The translations under genes were made by a program, and so were the position numbers. Shown here in pieces: positions 18,275 to 27,620 of a stretch of DNA of 64,000 nt. The DNA is from Arthrospira sp. PCC 9108 (GTDB lineage Bacteria > Cyanobacteriota > Cyanobacteriia > Cyanobacteriales > Microcoleaceae): NCBI GenBank assembly GCA_016745315.1, contig CP066886.1:5952501-6016500 (forward strand), written 5' to 3'. How positions within the stretch are numbered: position 1 is the first letter of the stretch; the number at the start of each line of letters is the position of its first letter. A model generated the notes under the pieces. The model was not told where the DNA came from and ran no database searches. It saw only the letters and a list, made by a program, of their open reading frames with translations.

Positions 18275-18808
18275 GTGCAACTAGATCTCAACCAGCTTCG
18301 AGAACTGCTGGCTGACATCGATAAAACTAATATTTCGGAACTGACGCTCAAAAGTAGTGATTTTGAGTTGATGGTACGCAAAGGTGGCAGTTCTATCGAT
18401 CGCCCGCTATCTTCTGTTGATGTCGCCCTCAGTGGTGGGTTTCCTAGTGCGGAGTTGGTGTCGCCTCCAGGGACGGTTTCTGCTGGCGATCGCTTATCAG
18501 AATCAACGGCCAGCAGCACCCAGACTACTGCCGCCACAGGAAAGGTTCCTAGTCCGGTTGACGCTAAATGGGTAGAGGTAACATCGCCCATGGTGGGAAC
18601 TTTTTACCGTTCTCCGGCTCCTGATGAGCCCCCATTTGTGGATAATGGCGATCGGATCACTAGCGGTCAAACTGTCTGTATTATCGAAGCCATGAAGCTG
18701 ATGAATGAAATCGAGGCGGAGGTTTCTGGTCAAATTATGGAAATTTTGGTAACCAATGGCGCACCTGTTGAATACGGACAACCCCTGATGAGGATCGACC
18801 CCGATTAA
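18275..18808 (+). CDS. accB: Biotin carboxyl carrier protein of acetyl-CoA carboxylase
   Basis: AccB carries the carboxybiotin between biotin carboxylase and carboxyltransferase in the first step of fatty-acid synthesis. The 177-residue protein shows the N-terminal LNQLRELLADIDKTNISEL segment, a Ser/Thr/Pro/Ala linker (about residues 45-98), and the biotinyl domain with SPMVGTFYRSPAP and the biotin site EAMKLMNE, in which Lys141 would be modified. The start is GTG, with GGGAG about ten bases upstream. Its position after efp supports the call. Confidence 0.97.
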   Translation: MQLDLNQLRELLADIDKTNISELTLKSSDFELMVRKGGSSIDRPLSSVDVALSGGFPSAELVSPPGTVSAGDRLSESTASSTQTTAATGKVPSPVDAKWVEVTSPMVGTFYRSPAPDEPPFVDNGDRITSGQTVCIIEAMKLMNEIEAEVSGQIMEILVTNGAPVEYGQPLMRIDPD

Positions 18809-18857
18809 TTGGTCCGGCGCGATAACATATCACTATATCAATCGGGAGAAATCAACT

Positions 18858-19265
18858 ATGACTGAAGAAAATTCACCCAAGGACTCGGCTATTGTGGAAC
18901 AAAATCAAGACAGCAGCCTAGTTCCCCAAGATGACACTACCCCCAGTCCGCCCAGTCTCGATGAAGTCCAAAAGGAAACCCAGGAACTAATGGATGCTAT
19001 CCGACGGCTGGCTATCTCGGAAATGCAGGCGGCGGGGGATTTCTCCAGGGAGGCTTATATTCGCTCTGTGCGTAATGCTAGGACTACTCTGGAGCGCTTC
19101 CAAGGTGTCACCAAAGAACAGATGGAAATGTCGGTGAAAACCATTGAATCGGAAGCTGAGAAAAACTGGAAAGGAGTGCTTGAGGAGATGAATGAGTGGA
19201 GTAATCGCATCTGGAAAGCGGCTCAAGCAGCTTGGGATGTATTAACTGCTCCCCGTGACTCGTAG
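18858..19265 (+). CDS. Cyanobacterial hypothetical protein, helical
   Basis: The 135-residue protein has an acidic, disordered N-terminus (about residues 1-35) and then a mostly helical body: EVQKETQELMDAIRRLAISE, then SVRNARTTLERFQGVTKEQM, and a C-terminus rich in Trp (EEMNEWSNRIWKAAQAAWDV). The Trp/Ala-rich end suggests an amphipathic helix that may touch membranes. It has a good ribosome site (GGGAGAAATCAACT before ATG) and follows accB by 49 bases. No function is recognised. Confidence 0.7.
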   Translation: MTEENSPKDSAIVEQNQDSSLVPQDDTTPSPPSLDEVQKETQELMDAIRRLAISEMQAAGDFSREAYIRSVRNARTTLERFQGVTKEQMEMSVKTIESEAEKNWKGVLEEMNEWSNRIWKAAQAAWDVLTAPRDS

Positions 19266-19323
19266 GGTGCGTCAGAAGGATAACCTATCGGGTGAACGGC
19301 AAATTTTATTCATCTGACGCACC
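19265..19323. repeat. Second copy of the GGTGCGTCAG palindromic repeat
   Basis: GGGTGCGTCAGA at 19265-19276 pairs with TCTGACGCACC at 19313-19323. The element is 59 bases long and starts at the last base of the preceding gene's stop codon. It matches the copy at 13607-13664 at the ends but not in the middle. Confidence 0.7.
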
Positions 19324-19342
19324 ACGCCTACAATTAATTATG

Positions 19343-19925
19343 GGCGGTGGGGCGGGTTTACCAAAACCCAGGTGGGGATGGATGATTGACGGCGGTGGGG
19401 CGGGTTTATTAAAACCCGGGTGGGGATGGATGATTGACGGCGGTGGGGCGGGTTTATTAAAACCCGGGTGGGGATGGATGATTGACCGCGGTGGGGCGGG
19501 TTTATTAAAACCCGGGTGGGGATGGATGATTGACCGCAGAACCCGCCCCTACAATTAATTATCGGCGGTGGGGCGGGTTTATTCAAACCCGGGTGGGGAT
19601 GGATGATTGACCGCAGAACCCGCCCCTACAATTAATTATGGGCTAATTATCGGCGGTGGGGCGGGTTTATTCAAACCCGGGTGGGGATGGATGATTGACC
19701 GCAGAACCCGCCCCTACAATTAATTATCGGCGGTGGGGCGGGTTTACCAAAACCCGGGTGGGGATGGATTATTGACGGCGGTGGGGCGGGTTTATTAAAA
19801 CCCGGGTGGGGATGGATTATTGACGGCGGAGGCGCGCCCCTACAATTAATTATCGACGGTGGGGCGGGTTTACCAAAACCCGGGTGGGGATGGATTATTG
19901 ACGGCGGAGGCGCGCCCCTACAATT
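19343..19925. repeat. Nine-unit GC-rich tandem/interspersed repeat array
   Basis: The unit GGCGGTGGGGCGGGTTTATTAAAACCCGGGTGGGGATGGATGATTGAC recurs at about 19343, 19391, 19439 and 19487 with an exact 48-base period. It then appears at about 19563, 19650, 19729, 19777 and 19855, with spacers containing AACCCGCCCCTACAATTAATTA or GCGCGCCCCTACAATTA. Each unit holds the self-complementary core GGGTTTATTAAAACCC. Open frames across it on both strands are repeat read-through, not genes. Confidence 0.9.
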
Positions 19926-19930
19926 ATCAA

Positions 19931-20845
19931 TTATTCGTAGATTTCGATGGTTTGGGGTTCGGTGAAAATCATGGCGATCGCTTTTTCGTAGTAGGCTGCC
20001 TCATTGATAAAAATCGGCCAGACGGGGCTTTCTCCCTGATAATAAATCGTGGTTCCGTCAAACTGTAAAAACATCGGATCGCCGGGGTTTAGCTGTTGAT
20101 AATCCCTCCCCTGTAGTTGTGGGTGAATCATGGCGGCGAGTTCCCCCGTCGCCGTGCGGGGATAGTCTATCTGTTTGATATACTGGTATATGGTCAGAGT
20201 GCGATCGCTCTCCATAATTTCCCCGCGATTATACTTTTCTATGTAGTCTAAAAGAGCATAAATAACCTTTTCCGCTTTCAGGAATAATGCCGCATCTAAC
20301 ATCCCTGGCGCAATGGGTCCGACTTCGATGGAAAATCCGTAATTACACAAAGATTTCAGGGAGGGGTTTTCCGGTTGGGATTCAGATTCTATCCAACTGT
20401 AGATATTTATTTCGGGAAAAATGCCTTTTAAATAGGCGCTAATTTGGCGATTAAAAGCATTATTTTTCACCCAAATTAAGGTTAATCCCATGTGGGCGGT
20501 GCTGCTGTGTAAATCAATGATGGTATCAATAGGAGATGGGCTTTGGGGTCCCCACTGGCTGGCTATCCATTGCGATCGCTGAATTTCATAAATATCAGAA
20601 TTGGTGTTTTCTAAATCTTGCCGCCCAAAAGAGCGGTTTAAATCACGATCAACATAGCGGCGGTTAATTTCCCAGGCGCGGGGATTAGCTAATAGTGTGA
20701 AAGTCTCAAAATTAGAACGCCGCAATAATTCAGGCGATCGCTCAAATTTCTTAATCAAATAAATTCCCGTCCATTCATTGCCATGAGTGCCACCCACAAT
20801 GGCAACTCGTTTAATTTGATCATGATTTTCTTCTGTTAATCCCAT
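19931..20845 (-). CDS. Aspartoacylase / succinylglutamate desuccinylase family protein
   Basis: This zinc-dependent M14-like deacylase (AspA/AstE family, 304 residues) shows the first metal motif GGTHGNEWTG (His and Glu ligands), the substrate Arg region NPRAWEINRRYVDRDLNRSF, the second metal His in IDLHSSTAHMG, and the catalytic Glu region SIEVGPI. Aspartoacylases cleave N-acetyl-aspartate; cyanobacterial homologues have been annotated this way without firm proof of substrate. The gene stops right at the edge of the repeat array and has no obvious operon partners. Confidence 0.88.
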   Translation of the reverse strand: MGLTEENHDQIKRVAIVGGTHGNEWTGIYLIKKFERSPELLRRSNFETFTLLANPRAWEINRRYVDRDLNRSFGRQDLENTNSDIYEIQRSQWIASQWGPQSPSPIDTIIDLHSSTAHMGLTLIWVKNNAFNRQISAYLKGIFPEINIYSWIESESQPENPSLKSLCNYGFSIEVGPIAPGMLDAALFLKAEKVIYALLDYIEKYNRGEIMESDRTLTIYQYIKQIDYPRTATGELAAMIHPQLQGRDYQQLNPGDPMFLQFDGTTIYYQGESPVWPIFINEAAYYEKAIAMIFTEPQTIEIYE

Positions 20846-20933
20846 GAGATATTATGCCCAATTAATCAATTGATGATTGATAGTTAATAAGTTAGTTGAC
20901 CGGGAACAACCCACACCGGACAACCTCCATCAA

Positions 20934-22163
20934 TTAAACAATCTCAGAAAAGTTACCAGTGGGGCGGTATCCGGGAAATACCTGCTCCAGGTGAGAAGCG
21001 CTTAACCCAAACTGAGAAGTTAAAATCGGGCTAATCACATCTCGAAAATCCGTCGTCACAGCCAGATCCCGTCCCTCGTATAACTCCGAGTCAGACAAAC
21101 CTGGCCAGCGCCCATAAACGCGACCACCACGCACGGAACCACCCAAAACCCATAAAACATTACCACGTCCGTGATCAGTGCCGCCATTGCCATTTTCGCG
21201 CACTGTGCGACCAAATTCTGACATCACCACAATAGTGGTATTGCTATAAACCGAACCAAGCCTATCCACTAGCGCCACCAAGCCCTCCCCTAACCTTTCC
21301 AGACGGTTGGCCATTAACCCCCGACTTGAACCCTGGTTAACATGGGTATCCCATCCCCCAACATCGAGAAATGCTAATCTAATCTGTGGGTCACGCACTA
21401 CCAAAGTGGCTAATTGTTGAGCATTCCCAGCTAAACCAGCCGGTAGAGGCGCACCATTATTAGCGGCGACCATTTCCGCCTCTAATTCCCTAATCAGTTG
21501 ATCGCGGGCGCTTCTGCCTTCCTGATAAGCGACGCTGAGGGGGTCATTATTGGCATATAGTCGGTCAAAGGTGGCTCGCACCTGATCGCGATCTATGGGC
21601 ATTTGGCGGGAGGCATTGCGACCTAGGGAGATATTGCTAACTGGCTGAGAACCTGATAGAATGGCAGATATCGACTGACCGACACTAACCGCATCTACGG
21701 GGTTTTGTCCTGGTAACAAGCCCAGTAGGCGGTTCATCCAACCGTCGGGGGTTCTTTTATTTCCTGGTGTTCCGACTTCCATATAGTGTTGAGCCTCAAA
21801 GTGAGACCGGGTGGGGTCAGGAGAACCGCAGGCGTGAACAAAAGCTAAACTTCCTTGGTTCCATAGCGGAAGCAGGGAGTTTAGGCTGGGGTGTAAGCCA
21901 AAGTTTTGGTCTAGCTGAATTGCGCCCCCTTCCTGTTGGGGTCGGGGAATGGCGATCGCTGGTCTAGCCTGATAATAGTCGCTGTCACCATAGGGGACAA
22001 CTACGTTTAATCCGTCAATTCCTCCGCGCAAAAATAGCACGATTAACCTTTTGGGGTTAGGGGTGGTGGCGACACTTCTGGCGATCCAACCGTGGCTTCC
22101 TAATGTGGCGATCGTGGCGGCGCACAGTTGAGCGCCAAAAGTTAAAAGTTCTCGTCTTCGCAT
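20934..22163 (-). CDS. DUF1501 protein with twin-arginine signal
   Basis: The 409-residue protein begins MRRRELLTFGAQLCAATIATLG, a Tat-type export signal. The body is the DUF1501 (sulfatase/alkaline-phosphatase-like) family: LIVLFLRGGIDGLNVVVPYG, RSHFEAQHYME, and near the end VVMSEFGRTVRENGNGGTDHGRG, which carries the conserved metal-binding-type residues of that superfamily. It is probably periplasmic. Substrates of the family are unknown. In many genomes it is paired with a DUF1800 gene, which is not present here. Confidence 0.88.
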   Translation of the reverse strand: MRRRELLTFGAQLCAATIATLGSHGWIARSVATTPNPKRLIVLFLRGGIDGLNVVVPYGDSDYYQARPAIAIPRPQQEGGAIQLDQNFGLHPSLNSLLPLWNQGSLAFVHACGSPDPTRSHFEAQHYMEVGTPGNKRTPDGWMNRLLGLLPGQNPVDAVSVGQSISAILSGSQPVSNISLGRNASRQMPIDRDQVRATFDRLYANNDPLSVAYQEGRSARDQLIRELEAEMVAANNGAPLPAGLAGNAQQLATLVVRDPQIRLAFLDVGGWDTHVNQGSSRGLMANRLERLGEGLVALVDRLGSVYSNTTIVVMSEFGRTVRENGNGGTDHGRGNVLWVLGGSVRGGRVYGRWPGLSDSELYEGRDLAVTTDFRDVISPILTSQFGLSASHLEQVFPGYRPTGNFSEIV

Positions 22164-22359
22164 ATTGACCGCTTCCTATCTATCGGCTGATTAATTTGCC
22201 ATACTGCTATTTTAAGTTAAGTTTTCCCGGTTGTGTGAAAATCAACCACCAGTCCGGTTAATCAGGCTATTAGGGGAATTTGCCTAGTCTTTACCGCCGA
22301 TGTATGTGGGTGGGAAGACCGGCTTAGTCTGATTATATCATACTCCTAGAAATAATCTC

Positions 22360-23778
22360 CTAAATCAAAGGCAAGACTATCTCAAATTCGGTGCCGACTC
22401 CGTTGGTGGAAAGGAGATGCAAACAACCACTATGTTTCTCGTAAATAATTTCATGACTAATTGCGAGTCCTAAACCTGTGCCTTTTTCGGCAGACTTGGT
22501 AGTGAAAAAGTTATCAAAAATGCGGTTTTGGATTTCCTTGGGGATACCGGGGCCATTGTCGGTAATCCGAATGACAATATATTGATTATGTGGGGTTGGG
22601 GCGGCTTCTGATGCTTGGGTATTTTGGGAATATTCTAGGTAATTTGGGGGGGGAATTATCAGCGATCGCAATTGGGAAGGACAACTATCAGCTACATGGG
22701 TAGAAATCCAGATTTTGGCAGCATTTGGGTGATGATTAGCTGTCTCTTCTAAAGCATCTATGGCATTAGCCAAAAGATTCATAAATACCTGACTGAGCAG
22801 CCCAGAATAACCCGAAAATTTAGGTAAATTCCCATAATTTTTAATGACCTCAATCCCGACTTTTAGGCGGTTTTTTAAGATGATTAGGGTACTATCTAAA
22901 CATTCATGAATATCCATTTCCCGCCTCTGTCTATTATCCATGTGGGAAAAGGTGCGTAAACTGTTGACTAGGTGGTTCAACTGTTCCGCCGAAACTTGAA
23001 TGCTTTTGAGCATTTCCAAGCCATCAGTTTTGAGGAATTCCCAATCAATATCTTCTTTTAACTGTTCAATAGTTGATCGGGGAGTAATTAATTCCTGTTC
23101 ATAGGCGTTAATTAACTGCATTATATCTTCATAATACTGAGTTAAACAGTGAGTATTGCCGACAATGCAGCCTACAGGATTACGGATTTCGTGAGCTACT
23201 CCCGCCACCATTTTACCTAGACTCGCTAACTTTTCAGTTTGCCTTAATTGCCCCTGGGTTTGTGCTTGTAATAATTCTGTGGCTAGTTGATGAATATAAG
23301 ACTGAACAATTAAGAGCTGTTGGGTATCTAACAGGCGATAATCACTGTCGGAAATTTGCACAATAATGGGTTCATAAATTTGTTCAGGCGATCGCATAAT
23401 AGCCAGCCGTGCTGCATCAACTATCAGAGTATTTCCGGGAAGGATTAATAAGTCCACCTGAGAAAATTTATAGAGGGCTCGAATAGACCTAGGTAAAAAC
23501 AGTTCCCGACCATAAGGACGACTGAGATACTCCAAAAAACGCCGCCGGGAAATCATACCAATAAACTGGCAATCATGGTTTAAAATAACTCCGGGTAGGG
23601 TGGGGTTAGTTTCAAACATTTTAGCCAATACCATTCCCGCTTGATCTAGATCTACTTGAAAGTCATACAGAGACAATTCTTGTAGGGTAGACTCTAAGCG
23701 CAAATGTGTATGTGAAAATACCGATGCAGACGGAGGGGTGCAATCTTCAATACAAGCGTCCATGATTAATTTTTTCAA
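22360..23778 (-). CDS. Cytoplasmic sensor histidine kinase with CBS-like N-terminus
   Basis: The 472-residue protein has no membrane helix. Residues 35-160 look like a pair of CBS modules (VDLDQAGMVLAKMFETNP, then LPGVILNHDCQFIGMISRRR, and a second copy ending LLDTQQLL). A short coiled stretch leads to the HisKA domain with phospho-acceptor His196 in GVAHEIRNPVG. The ATPase domain shows the N box (NLLANAIDAL), DNGPGIP and GTGLGLAI. It should autophosphorylate and pass phosphate to an unlinked response regulator. CBS modules often bind adenine nucleotides, so an energy-sensing input is possible but inferred. Confidence 0.88.
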   Translation of the reverse strand: MKKLIMDACIEDCTPPSASVFSHTHLRLESTLQELSLYDFQVDLDQAGMVLAKMFETNPTLPGVILNHDCQFIGMISRRRFLEYLSRPYGRELFLPRSIRALYKFSQVDLLILPGNTLIVDAARLAIMRSPEQIYEPIIVQISDSDYRLLDTQQLLIVQSYIHQLATELLQAQTQGQLRQTEKLASLGKMVAGVAHEIRNPVGCIVGNTHCLTQYYEDIMQLINAYEQELITPRSTIEQLKEDIDWEFLKTDGLEMLKSIQVSAEQLNHLVNSLRTFSHMDNRQRREMDIHECLDSTLIILKNRLKVGIEVIKNYGNLPKFSGYSGLLSQVFMNLLANAIDALEETANHHPNAAKIWISTHVADSCPSQLRSLIIPPPNYLEYSQNTQASEAAPTPHNQYIVIRITDNGPGIPKEIQNRIFDNFFTTKSAEKGTGLGLAISHEIIYEKHSGCLHLLSTNGVGTEFEIVLPLI

Positions 23779-24155
23779 CCTAACTCATTGTGTGATAGTT
23801 AGCGGTTAACCTTCTGTAGATGCTAGTTTATATTTATTACTCTATCATGGTTTAATGCTCTGACCAGGAATTTAGCCAAAATTAACCAAATCTTAATTAA
23901 TGGTTAATCTTTGGGGGGGTTCTGGGATTTATTATATGCACCGTACATTTCCCTCACCGCACAGGGGGGTTTATTAGGTTTATTAATCTTCTGGGTGTTA
24001 TATCTAATTAACAGCGGAGGCGCGCCCCTACATGATATCTGTCGCCCTCACCTCACCCCAACCCCTGTCTCAAATAGGGCGAGGGTAGTTTAGATGTACA
24101 TCGCCAATTCCTATATAATTAGAAAAGACAGTATATATATCAAGGTATCTAACCC
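23779..24155. other. Intergenic region with a dispersed-repeat fragment
   Basis: This region of about 375 bases lies between divergent genes. GGAGGCGCGCCCCTACA at about 24015-24032 matches the spacer motif of the repeat array at 19.8-19.9 kb. A 60-codon open frame here (23911-24093) has biased, repeat-like content and is not called as a gene. Confidence 0.5.
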
Positions 24156-25532
24156 ATGGACTTTGCATCAGAAGACCGTGCTATGTCTTTAAGTCCTGAT
24201 GAGTATAGCTTACTAACAGACCTGTATCAATTAACAATGACAGCCTGTTATGTGGGGGAAGGAATTGAGGATAAACCCGCCAGTTTTGAACTATTCACCA
24301 GAAAGTTACCGGATAACTTTGGTTACTTAATAGCTATGGGTTTAACCCAAGCATTAGACTATTTAGAAAACCTCAAATTTAACTCATCTCAAATTGAACA
24401 ACTGAAATCTTTGGGGATTTTCAGGAATGTTAATCATCGCTTTTGGTCGGTGTTAGCAGAAGGAACATTTAGCGGTAATGTGTGGGCTGTACCGGAAGGT
24501 ACGGCGGTATTTGCGAATGAACCAATCTTGCGAATTGAAGCACCTTTATGGCAAGCTCAAATTGTAGAAACCTACTTGTTAAATACTATAAATTATCAAA
24601 CTTTAATTGCTACGAAAGCAGCGAGAATGCGCGATGCAGCGGGACCTGATGCCAAATTATTAGAATTTGGAACTCGTCGGGCTTTTAGTCCCCAAGCATC
24701 TTTGTGGGCGGCGCGAGCAGCTTTGGGGGCGGGTTTTGATGGTACTTCTAATGTGTTGGCAGCTTTGAAATTAGGCAGAAAACCAAGGGGGACAATGGCT
24801 CATGCTTTGGTAATGGCGATCGCTGCTATTGATGAAAATGAAGATGCGGCTTTTGAGGCTTTTCACCATTATTTCCCCGGCGCACCTTTGTTAATTGATA
24901 CCTATGACACGCTGAAAGCAGCACAACGGTTAGCTGAACAGGTCAAAGCTGGTAAAATTAAGGTGCAGGGGGTAAGATTAGACTCAGGAGATATGGTAGA
25001 ATTATCTAAGCAAGTGCGATCGCTATTACCGGAGGTGGAAATTTTTGCTAGTGGGGATATTGACGAGGTAGAAATTGCTCGTTTAAAAGGGGCTGAGGCT
25101 CCTATTAATGGCTACGGAATTGGGACTAAACTGGTGAGTGGAACTCCGGTTAATGGGGTTTATAAGCTGGTAGAAATTGATGGTATTCCGGTGATGAAAG
25201 AGTCTAGTAGTAAGGTGACTTATCCGGGACGTAAGCAAATTTATCGACTCATGGAAGGGGGTAAAATGAAAGGCGATCGCCTCTGTTTAATTGATGAAAG
25301 CGAGAGTATTAATCCATCATCTATCGGCTTATTGCAGTTGGTCATGAAAGACGGAAAACTGGTCAATCAGCCAGAGCCTTTAGCCGCCATTGCTGAACGC
25401 ACCGCCGCCTCTGTCGCCAGTCTTCCCCCAGAATGTCGTAGGTTTGATTATCCGATTTTCCCGACCCTTGAAATTTCCGAAGAATTGGCAAATTTGAGGC
25501 AAAAAGTTAGCAAGTCAACCGAGGTAAAATGA
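24156..25532 (+). CDS. pncB: Nicotinate phosphoribosyltransferase
   Basis: This enzyme joins nicotinate to PRPP in the NAD salvage (Preiss-Handler) pathway. The 458-residue protein shows LLTDLYQLTMTACY near the N-terminus, the EFGTRRAFSPQASL segment, GTMAHALVMA, the conserved RLDSGDMVELSKQ, and IFASGDIDE with the phosphate-binding GYGIGTKLVSG further on. The start may instead be ATG 24183 (MSLSPDEYSL), which matches the family better at the N-terminus. Its last codons overlap the next gene by four bases, so the two are probably translated together. Confidence 0.95.
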   Translation: MDFASEDRAMSLSPDEYSLLTDLYQLTMTACYVGEGIEDKPASFELFTRKLPDNFGYLIAMGLTQALDYLENLKFNSSQIEQLKSLGIFRNVNHRFWSVLAEGTFSGNVWAVPEGTAVFANEPILRIEAPLWQAQIVETYLLNTINYQTLIATKAARMRDAAGPDAKLLEFGTRRAFSPQASLWAARAALGAGFDGTSNVLAALKLGRKPRGTMAHALVMAIAAIDENEDAAFEAFHHYFPGAPLLIDTYDTLKAAQRLAEQVKAGKIKVQGVRLDSGDMVELSKQVRSLLPEVEIFASGDIDEVEIARLKGAEAPINGYGIGTKLVSGTPVNGVYKLVEIDGIPVMKESSSKVTYPGRKQIYRLMEGGKMKGDRLCLIDESESINPSSIGLLQLVMKDGKLVNQPEPLAAIAERTAASVASLPPECRRFDYPIFPTLEISEELANLRQKVSKSTEVK

Positions 25533-26473
25533 TGCAATATTCTCCGGTTTTGTCTGGTTTAATGGGAGTCTGTGTAGGCGATGCTCTGGGAGTTCCGGTA
25601 GAATTTTATAGCCGCAGTGAGTGTCAAGACAACCCGATCACAACTATGGTCGGCTATGGTACTTACAATCAACCCCCAGGAACTTGGTCTGATGATAGTT
25701 CTCTGACTTTTTGTTTGGCTGAAAGTCTCTGTAATGGCTATAATTTGCATGAGATAGCTAAGGCTTTTTGTAAGTGGATTTATGAGGGTTACTGGACACC
25801 TTATGGTAATGCGTTTGATATAGGTGGGGCTACTCGCAGGGCGATTAGTAGATTGCGTGAAGGGGTGGAACCTATAGCAGCCGGAGGAACAGATATTCGT
25901 GATAATGGTAATGGGTCATTAATGCGAATTTTACCTTTAGCTTATTGTTATAAGTCCCTGGAATTTGCGGAATTAATTAAACGGGTTCACGACTGTTCTC
26001 GGCTTACCCATGGTCATCTGCGATCGCAAATTGCTTGTGGTATTTACATTAGTATTGCTGTGGGTTTATTACAGGGTCTGGATATCAAAACCGCCTATAT
26101 TGAGGGACTGAAAGCGGTTGAAGCTATTTATACTAAACCACCCTTTAAGTCGGAATTATCGGAGTTTGAACGAGTGTGGACTGGTGAAATTGAAAGTTTA
26201 CCAGAAAAGGCGATCGCCTCTGATGGTTATGTAGTTCATACCTTAGAAGCATCTCTGTGGTGTCTATTAAACAGTTCTTCCTATGCTGAAGCTGTCCTAA
26301 CAGCAGTTAATTTAGGGTCTGATACCGATACGACTGGCGCGGTTACAGGAGGTCTAGGGGGGATTTATTATGGCTTTGAACAAATACCTTCCGAGTGGGT
26401 AGAGGCGATCGCGCGTCGAGAGGATATCATCGATTTAGCTAACCGTCTAGCTAAAGCCACAGAAAATAGTTGA
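25529..26473 (+). CDS. ADP-ribosylglycohydrolase (DraG/ARH) family protein
   Basis: The 314-residue protein has the features of ADP-ribosyl hydrolases: GVCVGDALGVPVEFY at the start, the first metal site TWSDDSSLTFCLAE, the DNGNGSLMRI loop, and the C-terminal metal motif LGSDTDTTGAVTGGL. These Asp residues bind two divalent metals and ADP-ribose. Family members remove ADP-ribose from proteins or cleave related nucleotides. The four-base overlap with pncB couples it to NAD salvage, suggesting recycling of ADP-ribose, which is an inference. Confidence 0.92.
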   Translation: MMQYSPVLSGLMGVCVGDALGVPVEFYSRSECQDNPITTMVGYGTYNQPPGTWSDDSSLTFCLAESLCNGYNLHEIAKAFCKWIYEGYWTPYGNAFDIGGATRRAISRLREGVEPIAAGGTDIRDNGNGSLMRILPLAYCYKSLEFAELIKRVHDCSRLTHGHLRSQIACGIYISIAVGLLQGLDIKTAYIEGLKAVEAIYTKPPFKSELSEFERVWTGEIESLPEKAIASDGYVVHTLEASLWCLLNSSSYAEAVLTAVNLGSDTDTTGAVTGGLGGIYYGFEQIPSEWVEAIARREDIIDLANRLAKATENS

Positions 26474-26500
26474 TTTCGGCGAATTTATAAACACCATCAG

Positions 26501-26530
26501 GGCGGGTTATGCGAGACTGCTCAACCCACC
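26501..26530. terminator. Inverted repeat between convergent genes
   Basis: GGCGGGTT (26501-26508) pairs with AACCCACC (26523-26530) with one mismatch around a 14-base loop. It lies between the convergent ADP-ribosylglycohydrolase and sdhB genes, so it may act as a terminator. No strong T-run is visible. The sequence also resembles fragments of the dispersed GGGCGGGTT/AACCCGCCC repeats. Confidence 0.4.
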
Positions 26531-26576
26531 CTAGTAGCTTAATCTGCTAACTTAATCTGCTAATTGTTCAGAGAAA

Positions 26577-27593
26577 TTAAGGCTTTTCCTTCTCCAAACT
26601 TTGGACAGACTCAATGAGCGATCGCACTGTTTTAGTTCCCTCAGAAGGCTCAAAACTAAACGGAAACTTACCCCGTAAAAGCATCCGAACCCCCAAAGGA
26701 CCAATACTGAGAATACCCTGGACATCTCGTAAGTAGTTACCCACCACCATTAAGCCAAATTTACGCTCATCAACCCATCCGCCCTGCTTCACCAGTTCAA
26801 CCATAACCTTACGGTGGCGCACAGGACGACTATCAGACGGCTGCTTACGTTCTAGTATTTCATGCTTAATCTTACCAATTTGATCCATAGGAGCCACCTC
26901 CATGGGACAAACCGTATTGCAGTTGTAGCAACGGGTACAGCCCCAAACTCCCTGAATATCCTGGTTATACTGTTCTAAACGTTCCTCAGTGCGTGCGTCA
27001 CGAGAATCAGCAACCATTCTCTGAGCCTTAGCCAGGGCGTGAGGACCGACAAAAGTCGGGTTAACCTCCTTCGCATTGCATTCAGAATAACAAGCGCCAC
27101 AGAGGATACAATTGCCATTCTGATTCAAACTTTCCCTTTCTTCAGGAGTCTGGAGAAACTCCCGCTCAGGAATTTTACGCGCCTGTGTGCTAACGTAGGG
27201 TTCCACCGCTTCCAGGTTATCCCAGAATTGGGTCATATCCACCACTAGGTCTTTGATTACAGGCATATTACCCATGGGCGCAATGGTTAATACAGGAATC
27301 TCATCGCCGCCTGTATAACTGGAATTAGCAGCAGCAATGTCTTGTAGGCGTTTGACTTCACTGGCCACATTTTCTTTACAAGCTAGGGCGGCGCGACCAT
27401 TAATCCTCATTGAACAACTACCACAGATGGTATTTCGGCAGTTTTTGCGAAAAGCTAAAGTGCCGTCAAGTTCCCATTTGATCCGATTTAGACTATCTAA
27501 AATCGTAGTAGCTGGATCAACATCTAACTGATAACTTTGCACCTGTGGCGCGCTTGAAGCAGTTTGCCGGATAATATTAAATTGAACTTTCAT
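26577..27593 (-). CDS. sdhB: Succinate dehydrogenase / fumarate reductase iron-sulfur subunit
   Basis: SdhB passes electrons from succinate through three iron-sulfur clusters into the thylakoid quinone pool. From ATG 27593 the protein has 338 residues. The 2Fe-2S cluster Cys residues lie in FRKNCRNTICGSCS and ALAC, the 4Fe-4S set in CILCGACYSEC, and the 3Fe-4S set in CTRCYNCNTVCP. The frame is open for 22 more codons upstream, but those come from the end of the inserted IS element and the family start is MKVQFNIIR. The IS boundary lies 28 bases before the ATG, so the native promoter is probably displaced. Confidence 0.95.
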   Translation of the reverse strand: MKVQFNIIRQTASSAPQVQSYQLDVDPATTILDSLNRIKWELDGTLAFRKNCRNTICGSCSMRINGRAALACKENVASEVKRLQDIAAANSSYTGGDEIPVLTIAPMGNMPVIKDLVVDMTQFWDNLEAVEPYVSTQARKIPEREFLQTPEERESLNQNGNCILCGACYSECNAKEVNPTFVGPHALAKAQRMVADSRDARTEERLEQYNQDIQGVWGCTRCYNCNTVCPMEVAPMDQIGKIKHEILERKQPSDSRPVRHRKVMVELVKQGGWVDERKFGLMVVGNYLRDVQGILSIGPLGVRMLLRGKFPFSFEPSEGTKTVRSLIESVQSLEKEKP

Positions 27594-27620
27594 GTGATAA
27601 AACCAAGGTCTTTGCCTATT

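Noticed and set aside
19292..19586. Open frames of 82 and 88 codons on both strands in the repeat field
   Set aside because: They read straight through the 48-base repeat and give repetitive Gly/Trp/Pro peptide; the period is a multiple of three so any frame stays open.
23911..24093. 60-codon plus-strand frame before pncB
   Set aside because: Part of it is the dispersed repeat GCGCGCCCCTACA and the rest has no support.
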